In this document: positions 25,128 to 35,253 of the stretch, in pieces
Layout: every line of letters begins with the position of its first letter
Numbering within the stretch: position 1 is the first letter of the stretch
Assembly: GCA_030035585.1 (NCBI GenBank)
Contig: CM057469.1
Span: 65,799,501 to 65,863,500, forward strand
Reading direction: 5' to 3'
Length of the DNA stretch: 64,000 nt
Source of the DNA: Dugong dugon
Lineage: Eukaryota > Chordata > Mammalia > Sirenia > Dugongidae
Made by a program: the position numbers and the translations under genes
The notes under the pieces: model-generated
Database searches by the model: none
Told to the model about the DNA's origin: nothing
Seen by the model: the letters and a program-made list of their open reading frames with translations, nothing else

Positions 25128-25148
25128 TAGGTCCCTGGGTGGTGCAAA

Positions 25149-25348
25149 GGAGCCCTGGTGGCTCAGTGGTTAAGTGCTTGGCTGCTAACTGAAAGGTCAG
25201 TGGTTTGAACCCACCAGCTGCTCCACAGGAGAAAGATGTGGCAGTTTGCTTCCATTAAGAATACAGCCTTGGAAACCTTATGAGGCAGTTCTACTCTGTC
25301 CTATAGGGTCACTATGAGTTAGAATCGACTCAACGGCAATGGGTTTTG
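25149..25348 (+). repeat. AfroSINE nested copy 1, plus strand
   Basis: A complete copy from AAGGAGCCCTGGTGGCTCAG to CGACTCAACGGCAATGGGTT. The outer element repeats GGGTGG(T/C)(G/A)CAAA on both sides, so this is a target-site duplication of about 12 bp. Confidence 0.92.
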
Positions 25349-25423
25349 GGTGGCACAAACAGCTTGCTCTTGGCTACTGACTGAAAGTTGATGGTTCAAA
25401 TCCACCCAGTAGCACTGTGAAAT

Positions 25424-25597
25424 AACCAGAAAAACCAAACCAAACCTGTTGCCGTCGAGTCAGTTCCGACTCATAGCAACCCTATAGGACAGAGTAGAAC
25501 TGCCCCATAGAGTTTCCAAGGAGCATCTGGTGGGTTTGAACTGCTGACCTTTTGGTTAGCAGCTATAACACTTAACCAGTACGCCACCAGGGTTTCT
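25424..25597 (-). repeat. AfroSINE nested copy 2, minus strand
   Basis: Short form on the minus strand, with the AACCAAACC complement of its GGTTTGGTT end at the left and CACCAGGGTTTC at the right. ACTGTGAAA of the outer SINE is present on both sides. Confidence 0.92.
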
Positions 25598-25635
25598 ACT
25601 GTGAAAGAAAGGCCTGACAATCTGATATTGTAAAA

Positions 25636-25811
25636 ATAACCAAAACCTAAAAACCAAATCCTTTGCTGTTGAGTCAATTCCAACTGATAGCGGTCCTACA
25701 GGACAGAGTAGAACTACCCCATAAGGTTTCCAAGGAGCAGCTGTTGGATTCAAACTGCTGACCTTTTGGTTAGCAGCCATACTCTTAACCACTGCACCAC
25801 CAGGGTTTCAT
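25636..25811 (-). repeat. AfroSINE nested copy 3, minus strand
   Basis: Short form on the minus strand (AACCAAAACCTAAAAACC at the left, CACCACCAGGGTTTC at the right). A short TGTAAA repeat flanks it. Confidence 0.9.
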
Positions 25812-25912
25812 GTAAAGATTACAGCCAAGAAAATCCTATGGGTAGTTCTACTCTGTTAACACATGAGGTAGCCATGAGTCGGAATCGACTCAGTAGCAAT
25901 GGGTTTCAGTAT

Positions 25913-27318
25913 TTTTTGGTTTATACAGCATCATAAGGAATTCCGTTCTGAGTTTTACACCTCATTTCAAATCAGGCAATGCCAAAGCAACTTCATTTTT
26001 GAACTGAGAATGTAACATCAATATGAATCAAATTTCTTTTCTGAATTTCCAAATACATACTTGCTTTTCCACTTGACATTAGAGTTTTCTTTAGAAATTA
26101 TACTTTGAAATCACTAAAGAGCAAAGAGTGATAACTATATTTTCCCCAACCACTCTGCCCAAAATGTTTCCACCCTCCCCCATCTCACATCCACTGATTA
26201 CTTAGTTGGGTCAGCTTTAGTCTGGTAATTATCTGAGATTTGTAACTGCTGTGGATAAGAAAAATGGCATGAATTAAGAGGGCATGAAATGAGTTTTGAA
26301 AGAATCCATAAATGGCTCTGATTTCCTAGGGGTTAAAAAAGAAAGAGAGAAACTCAAAATGACCTAATCTTATGAAAGACATTTTTTTTTTCTGATTTGG
26401 AGGGGGTGGGTCTCTTTAAATTCTGAGCTTCTTATCTTCAAAATGCAGAAGGCTATTTTCACATATTTTGCTTGCCTCCTATTTGGCAAGAATTGTCAAG
26501 TGTATCATCCTTTCTCATAAGCTCAGAAATGAGAGAAGAGTTGTTTTTATGTTTGTTTGTTTTTACATTCTCTTATTTATTGGGAAACAAAGCCATGGAA
26601 AAAAGGACAAACAGGAACCCCACACCTGACAACAATAAAAAATCTTGGTTTCAAACATCACACAATTGGCTGACACGTTTTTTTCCGTGTGCCAACAGCT
26701 GCATGACTCATTGATGTATGTTTTGCTTGCCTTAGCACTGAGTGGGTTGATGTAAATAGGAAGTGATGAGGAAAATCAATTTGGGGCAAACACATTTTTT
26801 TCAAGGCTGTAACAGGAAGAGATAGGAAGCCCAGGAAGATACTTGATAGATATTCAACTCTGTAGAAAGGAGGAAGTAGCATGTTGAAGCACTCGGCTAG
26901 TTATTTTGAGTTGTTGAACGGAAACGGGATACAACAGAGAAAGGACGCAGATAGGATGCATTTTGTTGCATAGCAACACAGAGGATAGAAGCTACTGTAC
27001 ATAACGGAGACCATCTGTCTGTATGAAAGGTGGAGGAGAAACAGTTGTTTAAAACAAAGGAAAAGAAGAAGAATGAGATTAAGAAAGTAAGTTTGCAAAG
27101 GGCATAGGAACTTCCATGTCCTTTTTAAAAAGCGTATTTGGGGGTAAAATAAAAAAATACCCTTATTGATATTAAAATATTATTTCAAAGAGCCAACTTA
27201 GTATATGAAATGTGATGCCTTCTACTATCATCCTGCCTTTGTACTAAATTCCTTGCTCTGTATCAACAGCTTAACTCAAACCTTTGCAAAGAGATTTGTA
27301 GGGGATTAGGTTAATGTA
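25913..27318. other. Low-identity intergenic DNA
   Basis: No gene, RNA or clear repeat was recognised. A T-rich run lies at 26380-26392. Confidence 0.5.
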
Positions 27319-27700
27319 GTTTGTCATACTGTGGTGGCCTGCATGTTGCTATGATGCTGGAAGCCATAGTACCAGTATTTCAAATACTACCAGCATCACT
27401 GATGGTGAACAGGTTTCAGTGGAGCTTCCAGAGTAAGACAGACTAGGAAGAAAGGCCTGACAGTCTACTTCCGAAAATTAGCCAATGAAAACTCTAAGGA
27501 TCACAACAGAATGTTGTCTGATGTAGTGCTGGAAGATGAGGCCCCTAGGTTAGAGGGCACTCAAAACACTCAATGGCTGCAACAATGGACTCAAGCATAC
27601 CAACAATCATGAAGAAGGTACAGGATCAGGCAAAGTTTCCTTCTGTTGTACATGCGATCACCATGAGTTGGAGCCAACTTGACGACAAGTAATAACAAGG
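27319..27700 (+). repeat. RTE-tailed non-autonomous element
   Basis: Shares its body (GGAGCTTCCAGAGTAAGACA, AAAGGCCTGACAGTCTACTT, AGCCAATGAAAACTCTAAGG) with the SINE at 22160 but has no tRNA head. It continues with RTE 3' sequence (GGCTGCAACAATGGACTCAA, GGTACAGGATCAGGCAAAGT, CACCATGAGTTGGAGCCAAC) and ends in ACGACAAGTAATAACAAG. It probably depends on RTE. Confidence 0.7.
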
Positions 27701-28629
27701 TTAGCATAGCTGGTAATGTTTATGAACTTTGAGAGACCCCATTCAACCTTGTAAGTCAGGGCCCAATAAAAATTAGTGGACAATTAGCTTAAAGACAAAT
27801 CCTTGGGGTGGGGTGATAAATGAGAGGTGTGAGAATGTTTATTAAATGATAAAACCCCTCCCTCCTGTCTTGGGAGTTTCCCCCCAGGACTTCCTGGAGA
27901 GTAGCTCCTATCACAGGCCCTCGCCAAGGAGAAATGCATGGAGCCATACGCGAGAGTGTTTCTTTCTTAGGAAACCCTTAGTGTAAGTAGGGAAATGTGT
28001 GAAGTAGATAAATTCTTCCTTTTGGGGCAGGAAATTCTCTCCAGAAATAATGTCCAATTTCCTGCTGCCAAAGATCGTCGGCTCTGTGGCTCAATCTGCT
28101 TCCACAGAAATATAATAGTCTACTTCCTCCCCTCTGCCCCTGATATCGCCCATACTTGCACCTTTCTGCATACCGCAGAGCTACCAAGCAACAGTCCAGA
28201 GGCTGTGCTTTCGTTGCCTCCTCTTATGTTGGTTGGCAGCGGCATCCTCATTTCTCTCTCCACAGAGGGCACAGCTGAGGCGACAGGGGACCCATTCACC
28301 CGCCGGTGACACCATTGTGCATTACTTCAGGAGAAATCATGGCCCTCCCAAAAAAGAAAAGATCCACTTTATAGAAAACCTCAGCTTTTTTGGTGGTGCC
28401 CAAAGCAGAACCCCACATCCAGCAATATTCTGCTTTGAGGGATGATATCCAATGGGGATAGAAAACCTCAAGGAGAACACAAAAGAATTAGAGGATGAGC
28501 CATCATTGACCTAGAAAAAGATAAGAAACAGGAGTAAACGTTAGCCTGTTTCCTACTTTTATCTTTCTTTGAGTAGTGTTTTTGTTGCGCAATAATTTTT
28601 TAGTATTAGCTCATCACACAGCGATAATA

Positions 28630-28862
28630 GAGATACGTGGTATGATAAGAACATGGCCTCTGGAATCAGAATGCTAGGTCCAGTTCCAGACTCTCATCTT
28701 TATAGCTTGAGGACCTCTCAGTTTCTTCATCTGTAAAATGGGAAAGATTATACCAAGTACCTCATGGGGGTAAAGATTCAGTCAGACAATCCACATGAAG
28801 CGTGTACATAGTAAGGACGTACTTACATAGTAAGCACTCATCAAATGTTAGCAATTAGCGTC
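28630..28862 (+). repeat. MIR fossil, plus strand
   Basis: Clear MIR core: GGACCTCTCAGTTTCTTCAT, CTGTAAAATGGGAAAGATTA, then a tail resembling TAGTAAGCACTCATCAAATG. Confidence 0.85.
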
Positions 28863-29387
28863 CATATCAATTTTGGCAGATAAAGTTAATAACCTTTAAA
28901 AAATTTATTTCACATAAATTACTATAGGGTATTGAATAGTGTATAGAAATCTCTGCAAAAAAAGTAGAAAACAGTTTTCTTGCCTGAAATATCAGGAAAT
29001 CAAGACTACATGACTTCTGATATTTCTTAAAGTGTAGATATTTATACTGATTAGCAATTCTGCATACATACTGAAAATTGAGCTTTAATTTTTCACTGTA
29101 TGTGTTCTTAGCCAAAAGTTAATTTAGAATAACACAGGCATTTCCTTTGATGTGGGTATTAAACCACAAGATTTCTTATAGCACATTGAATATTTAACTA
29201 ATAGAATCATTTTCAAGCTTTAATCCTAAATTTCATGAATTTTAAATGTATCAGCAATTTCTCAAACTCACATGTATAGCCTCTCATTTTTGCCCAACGT
29301 GGTTTTCATTTATACATTATAAAATTCTCATGAGATAGGAAAGGCAATTGAGATGCATCTATACAGGACTAGTCACAAGAACATAAA

Positions 29388-29568
29388 TGGTTAAGTGTTG
29401 GGCTGCTAACCCAAAGGTGGGCAGTTCAAACCCCACCAGGCTCTCCACAGAGAAAGACTTGGCGATCTGCTCCCATAAGGATTATAGTCTAGAAAATCCT
29501 ATGGGGCAGTTCTACTCTGTTACCTGGGGTTGCTATGAGTTGAAATTGACTTGACGGCACCTAACAAC
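29388..29568 (+). repeat. AfroSINE (long form), 5'-truncated, plus strand
   Basis: Starts within the head (ATGGTTAAGTGTTGGGCTGC), keeps the AAAGACTTGGCGATCTGCTC block and ends in CGGCACCTAACAACAAGAAC, a tail close to that of RTE. AGTCACA occurs just before and just after it. Confidence 0.9.
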
Positions 29569-29666
29569 AAGAACAGTCACAGGCAAGATCCAAATGCCTG
29601 GACTGTGCCTGTTAAACAGGGCATAGTGTGGTGTAACTTTAAAAACACTTCTATCTCCTCTGAGGT

Positions 29667-29869
29667 TGTCGTTAGTTGCCATCAAGTTGATTTGGACTCA
29701 TAGTCACCCCATGTGACAGAGCAGAACTGCTCCACAGGGCTCTCTAGGCTCTAATTTTTACAAAAGCAGATGGCCAGGTCTTTCTCCCGCAGAGCTGCAA
29801 GGTAGGTTTGAACCTCCAACCTTTTGGTTAGCAGCCAAGTGCTTGAACATTGCGCCACCTGGGCTCTTG
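29667..29869 (-). repeat. AfroSINE (long form), minus strand
   Basis: Tail complement TTGTCGTTAGTTGCCATCAA at the left, head GCGCCACCTGGGCTCTT at the right, and the internal CTAATTTTTACAAAAGCAGA block of the long form. Confidence 0.88.
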
Positions 29870-29871
29870 GA

Positions 29872-29998
29872 TACAGTAAAGAGCTGTGTGTGGGAGTGCA
29901 GAGACCATGTTCTAATACCAGCTCTACCACCTGGAGCTGAGAAACACTAGGCGCCCTGCTCAACCTCTCAGAACCTCAGTTTCCCAATTCTCCTAGGA
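29872..29998 (+). repeat. MIR fossil, plus strand
   Basis: Blocks TACCAGCTCTACCACCTGGA and CTCAACCTCTCAGAACCTCA followed by GTTTCCCAATTCTCC follow the MIR core. Confidence 0.6.
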
Positions 29999-30076
29999 TA
30001 GTCTTTTGTGTACAGTGGCCCTTCACAAAATGACTTTATGCCTCACTTACAAATAACTTCCAAGTACATACACAAT

Positions 30077-30247
30077 AAGGAGCCACGGTGGTGCAGTGGT
30101 TAAGAGCTCAGGCTCCTAACCAAAAGGCTGGTAGTTTAAATTCACCACCTGCTCCTTGGAAACCCTATGGGGCAGTTCTACTCTGTCATACAGGGTGGCT
30201 ATGAGTCAGAATCGACTCGACGACAACAGTTTTTTGTTTTTTTTTAA
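30077..30247 (+). repeat. AfroSINE (short form), plus strand
   Basis: Runs from GGAGCCACGGTGGTGCAGTG to CGACTCGACGACAACAGTTT with a T-rich end. ACA(C)AATAA-like repeats lie on either side. Confidence 0.92.
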
Positions 30248-31370
30248 TACAAAATAAAAGCTCATGTTCGTTTAGAACTTTATTAAATACTTTTCTGTAC
30301 GTTACATGATTTGAGCCCCTTCCCCACTCTAGGGGACTGAGTCCCGACAGTCCCTAGAACAAGAATCACTATTACATCCAGCCTTGGCTTCTCCCAGGAG
30401 CATCTTAAAGAAGCCAGTGCTGCCTGGGACCCAATTTAATCTCCTTCATTTCCAGGGATAGTGTTCACGCGAGTACCAATTATTACCATGCACAGTGTAA
30501 TGGAGCATTTAAAAAAAGGAGATACAGACTTACTCTAATGATCACCTTTCTGCCTATGGTCAGATTAAAATGCCCAAGAAAAACAGAGTATTTCCGAAGA
30601 AGAAGTGCAAATCACTTTCCCTTGTTCTCTGCATTGCTTCTGTTTTCTTTCCTGTCCCCAATACTGTTTCAAATGAGCATACGGCTCAGCAGTCATTTTC
30701 TGAGGCCTCCAGTATGTAATTGTTGAGGAAATAACTGTGTTGAACCTGTCATAGCTTATTTATTGTCATGTGCTGCGCTGGGCTGAATGACTACATATAG
30801 TGACATTGCTGGGTTTCCAGTAGAGCTCTGAGCTCCCCACCCCACTCCACCAGGGCACCTCCACTTCTGGGATATATATTGGGCTTTTCCGTGAGGTTTG
30901 GTTTATTTTTTAAAAAGGAGGGGGGGTGGTGAAAACTGTTGTTCGAGATGACGATAGGTTTGACTAAAAGGGAAAGTTGGAACGGAAGCAAGAGACCCTG
31001 TGGATAAAAGAAAATGAGACTCTAAACGATAACAAAAACAAAATTGTCCATTTCTAAGTTATTTACTTTCTAAAGTAGCTCATTAACCATTGCAGATATT
31101 CTTTCATTCTTATGAATGATAATACAGTTTTTCATTACAGAGTTTAAGAAAAAGGAATTGTAAAGGGTTTCAAGCAACAGAAACCGAAACAATTTTGCTG
31201 AATTTATAAAATAGAGTCCATGCCTGTAAACTAGAAGTCTGGAGATTATTTATACTACGAAAGGGTGAAGACAAAAATCTATTTTATTATGAGCCTTCAA
31301 AGATGGTTTCAAGCTACCATCATTGCCCCAACTTCCTAGGTTCAAAATCTCAGCTATATTTACTCGTTAG
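30248..31370. other. Low-identity intergenic DNA
   Basis: No feature identified beyond a G-rich patch (30918-30930). Confidence 0.45.
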
Positions 31371-31374
31371 GTAA

Positions 31375-32000
31375 TTACTGAACATTTATTATATACCAGA
31401 CACTGTTCTAGACTCTGTGGATACAGTAGTGAATACACAGATAAATTGCCTGCCATTAAACAGCTTACATTCTAGTGGGAGATACAGATAGTAGACAAGT
31501 TAAAAATACACTAAACAAATAAATAAATACAGGCAGTTCCCCAGTTATGAACGTCTGACTTACATACAACCTGCAATTACGAACTAAACTCCGTAAAATC
31601 TATTATATTAAAAATTTGAGGTACATACAATGGTGTGTAATAACAAACGGGCATTACTTTACAACGCACATCAAAACATTATTATTATTACTATATTATT
31701 GTGTTAAAGATGTTTTAGTGCATCTGGAAGTGTTTCTTTAATGTTTTTTATGCATAGAAAGGTACGCTATATACTGAGACAAACAACTGGCTAATTGAAG
31801 TTAGATATGAATGTATCTAACTGCTCTAACTTATGTACAAATTCGACTTAAAGACAGACTTAGGAATGGAACTCGTTCTTAAAGCTGGGACTGCCTGTAC
31901 TATGATTTTAGATGAATGCTATAGAGAAAAATGGGAAATAACACATATTACCTATTCAATAAATGATAGTTAAATGAATGGATGGGTGGATGAATCTGAA
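31375..32000 (-). repeat. L2 LINE fragment, split by a DNA transposon
   Basis: The complement of the L2 3' end is seen at 31378-31527 (ACCAGACACTGTTCTAGACT, ACAGCTTACATTCTAGTGGG) and resumes after the transposon with AATGCTATAGAGAAAAATGG (31915-31934). Confidence 0.65.
31530..31897 (+). mobile_element. Tigger-like non-autonomous DNA transposon with TIRs
   Basis: Left end CAGGCAGTTCCCCAG and right end AGCTGGGACTGCCTG are inverted repeats, and TA lies at both outer edges (31528-31529 and 31898-31899), the target duplication of Tc1/mariner elements. It is 368 bp with no transposase frame, so it would have been moved by an autonomous relative. The family call (TcMar-Tigger) is inferred from TA plus the terminal motif. 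Confidence 0.75.
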
Positions 32001-32339
32001 CTTAACATCTTTAAAAACACTGAAAACTCATCTCTATGAGGTAAAAATTGGCTTCAAACTCATGCCAAACTTGTGGATATCACTTCAAGACATTCCAGGA
32101 AGGCCTGCTCTTCCCACTGACCTTTCATTCTTGTCTCTTCAACTTGAGTAGAACCAGAGGCAGCCAAGAGAGTGGGGAGCAAGGGACTTGTGGGAAGAAA
32201 GAAAAACCTGAAGACATCCTCCTTTTCACTGTATATGGCAAGTCTGAAGTAGGCCAAGGTGAGGAAAGAGAGAGGACTATAAGCATTTTGTCGAAGTTTA
32301 GGATTTTTTATTTCCACAATAGATTCAACATATAAGTTG

Positions 32340-32508
32340 CTGACATGCTACATAATCTACTTACTTATTACACTTTTTATTGTCTGTCTTACTCTACTAG
32401 GATATAAGCAGAAAATGGGTCTGTTTTCTTCACTTATTCCTGGTACATAGAAGAGTTCCTATTCCATATTAGGTGCTGAATAAATATTTGCTGAAATAAA
32501 AAAAAAAG
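32340..32508 (+). repeat. L2 LINE 3' end
   Basis: L2 3' block order with TACTCTACTAGGATATAAGC, TTCCTGGTACATAGAAGAGT and GGTGCTGAATAAATATTTGC, then an A run. Confidence 0.7.
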
Positions 32509-32513
32509 TTATG

Positions 32514-32619
32514 TGTTATGTTCATCAGTAAGATGCCATAAAGAGTTAAAAATACAAGCTACGATAGGCAATACTTATAACAAAGGATTAGCATATAGGC
32601 AATACAAAAAATTCCTCCA
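32514..32619 (+). mobile_element. Old L1M ORF2 piece before a younger L1 insertion
   Basis: Short L1 ORF2-type stretch ending in ATTCCTCCA. It continues at 38269 after the younger L1. Joining 32619 to 38273 gives continuous L1 sequence. Confidence 0.6.
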
Positions 32620-34006
32620 GAGGGTGGGGCCAAGATGGCAGAGTAGTCAGATGCTTCCTGTGGTCCCTCTTATAATGAAGACCCAAAAAAACAAGTGAAT
32701 CGATTATATATGACAATCTAGGAGCCCTGAACATCAAAGACAAAGTTGAAGAGTTAGACTGAGAGGCAGGTGGAGGGAGAGACAGTTCGGAAGCAGCAAG
32801 GATTTGCCAGACCTGACCTGGTTAGTACCCTGCAGGCTGCATCAGGCAGTGCACGTGGGCTGAGGGAAGCAGTAATGCTCGGGATGCATTTTACACATTG
32901 GGAGAAACTGAGCAGCAGAGAGTCTGCACAAGCGTCAGGAGCCAGGGGGAAGCGGCGCTGATCCACCAAGGTTAAGTGCAAGCGTCTAACCTATTGCCTG
33001 GGATTAAAATAACCCTTCCATCTTTAGGAAATACCTGTCTCCCCTTCAATTGCCCCCTCCCCACACTGCTCCAGTCCTGGTCTTGCTTCAGCAGTTGCCA
33101 CGCTTTCTGGGTCAGAAGTGGGACCAGTCACGTAGCTGAGCCATTCTCCCAGCTTTGGAGAAGGAACAAATTAACAAATGACAAACAGGAAAAAATAATC
33201 TGCCAGCTGGCCCTAAGCTGGGAACTCAGGGCAGCCACAGCCCCTTTGCCTAGGCACAGGCATAAGGGGTCCATGGAGTCTGAATGCCTTTCACCCCTGC
33301 CCAGACCCATGTACACCCATTTCAACAGCATAGGCCCTCATTAGCGTAGCACAGTAAGGTATATCCCTGAAGCCTATTTTCAACTGCAACAGCTAAGGGA
33401 GAGTGGCAGATTCTTGATATACAACACCTCCCTGCCCATTAAGCACGGTCCTTACCTACCCACATCAAGGGCCTGAGGACTAGTGGCTCCACCCACTCCA
33501 CCTAGCCACCCACGACAAGGGTCTGAAAATAAGTGGTGCCTCCCAGTCCTTACAGTCAACAGCACTGGGTGTCCAAAGTTTGGCTGCAAAACCCACCCAC
33601 CTATGTGCTCTAGGGAACAGGGACATGCTTTCCACCCAGGCACTCAGGGACAGCTGTCAGCCCCCTAACTTGCTCAGCACATAACCCACTACTGCAGCCA
33701 GATACCTGTGCCTGCTCCAGTCACCCCTACGTAGCCCTGTCTATCTAAGATTGTAGGCCAGAGCCTGTACCACACACTCGGTGACCAATGACCTGGACAT
33801 CTGAGCTGAATTCACACAAGAAAAGTAAATGGACTCTTGGGCTCGCATACCTAGCAGCAGCTCTAACCACCTGGTGACAGGACATGAGAGCTTCAAAGAT
33901 GCTAACAATCAAAGTAGCTCACACTACCAGCCTATTTGGACATATTAAACAAAACAAGACAAGAAGCTAGAACACATAAACAAACAAAATAAATAAATAT
34001 AGTAAC

Positions 34007-34484
34007 TGTGATGGTTAAGATTGTGTATCAACTTGGCTGGGCCATAAGTCTCAGTGTTTTCATGTAATCACTCCCATGATTGAATATATTGTGAGTAGCC
34101 AATCAGATGAAAGGGAGTCTCCTTGGGGGTGTGGCCCACATCTGAATATAAGCAGACGTTCTGGCTTTTTGCTCTCTCTGGATCCTGCGGCTGCTTCCTG
34201 TTGTCTCATCTCCCGTTCTTGGGACTTGAGCTTATCTGCCGAATCTGGGATTCATCGATCTGCACAGCCTGTGAGCGGGAGCCCTGCTCTCCAACCTGCC
34301 AATCTTGGGCTTGCCAGCTTCTGTGGCTGTGTGACTTGGGAGAGGCCTCTACCCTCATCCACGGACTTGGGACGTTCTAACCTCTACAATTGCATGAGCT
34401 GTTTCCTTGATATAATCTCTCTCTGTGTATATATATTTATACACTTTACTGGTTTTGCTTCTCTAGAGAACCCAGCCTAAGACA
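34007..34484 (+). mobile_element. Solo LTR, group B, inserted ahead of L1 ORF1
   Basis: TGTGATGGTTAAG start and CCTAAGACA end. It carries AGTAGCCAATCAG (CCAAT-box-like), GGGGGTGTGGCC and a TATATATATTTATA-type AT-rich block near the 3' end. GTAAC before and ATAAT after agree at three of five bases, with two transitions, consistent with an aged 5-bp duplication. It ends 11 bases upstream of the ORF1 ATG at 34496, separating the L1 5'UTR promoter from ORF1. Confidence 0.8.
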
Positions 34485-34495
34485 ATAATTTACTG

Positions 34496-35250
34496 ATGGC
34501 TCGGAGAAAACAGTCATTATCAAATCACATAAACAGACAGACCATGATGACTTCAGCGAGCTACCAAAATAAAGAACCAGGAAACCTCCCAGAGGAAGAT
34601 AAGGTCTTGAAATTACTGGAGGTAGAATTCAAAAGATTAATATACAGAGATCTTCGAAGGATCAGGCAAAACACAGACCAAGCCAAGGAACACACAGACA
34701 AAGCAATAGAGGAATTTAAGAAGGTTATACAAGAGTAAAAAGACAAATTTAACAGGCTTCAAGAATCCATAGACAGACAGGAAACAGAAATCCAAAAGAT
34801 TAACAATAAAATTTCAGAATTAGACAACTCGATATAAAGTCATAGGAGTAGAACTGAGGTAATCGAAGTCAGAATTAGTGAGACTGAAGGTAAAGCATTT
34901 GACACCAGTTTATCTGAGGAAAAAAATCAGATAAAAGAATTTTAAAAACTTGAAGAAACCCTAAGAATTATGTGGGACTATAACAAGAGGAATAACCTAC
35001 AAGTGATTGCGATACCAGAACAGGGAGAGACAACAGAAAAAAACAGAGAGAATTATTGGAGATTTGTTGGCAGAAAACTTCCCTGATATCATGAACAATG
35101 AAAAGATGTCTATCCAAGAAGCTCATCGAACCCCACACAAGGTACATCCCAAAAGAAAGTCACCAAGACATATTCTAATCAAAGCTGCCAAAACTAAAGA
35201 CAAAGACAGAATTTTAAGAGCAGCTAAGGACAAGAAAAAGATAAGAACCA
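34496..35250 (+). pseudogene. L1 ORF1, broken
   Basis: Starts with MARRKQSLSNHINRQ, like the other L1 here. The coiled-coil part (EFKRLIYRDLRRIRQNTDQ and following) stops at 34738. After at least two frame changes the C-terminal RNA-binding part is visible at 35007-35250 (IGDLLAENFPDI, IQEAHRTPHKVHPKRKSPRH, RILRAAKDK). It breaks off there because of the internal deletion, so the last part of the C-terminal domain is absent. Confidence 0.8.
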
Positions 35251-35253
35251 CAC

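Larger units (their letters stand above)
25129..25912 (+). repeat. AfroSINE (long form) interrupted by three further AfroSINEs
   Basis: The outer copy can be read across the gaps: GGTCCCTGGGTGGTGCAAA (25130-25148), ACAGCTTGCTCTTGGCTACT ... CACCCAGTAGCACTGTGAAA (25349-25423), AGAAAGGCCTGACAATCTGA (about 25607-25632), and GATTACAGCCAAGAAAATCC ... CGGAATCGACTCAGTAGCAA (25816-25912). Together these make one complete long-form element. Each gap is an AfroSINE with short flanking repeats. Confidence 0.88.

Noticed and set aside
27995-28320. GC-richer stretch with a 104-codon frame and an acceptor-like CTCTCTCCACAG
   Set aside because: Looked like a possible host exon, but there is no recognisable protein, no matching donor and no conserved motif. 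Cross-species alignment or RNA-seq would be needed to revive it.
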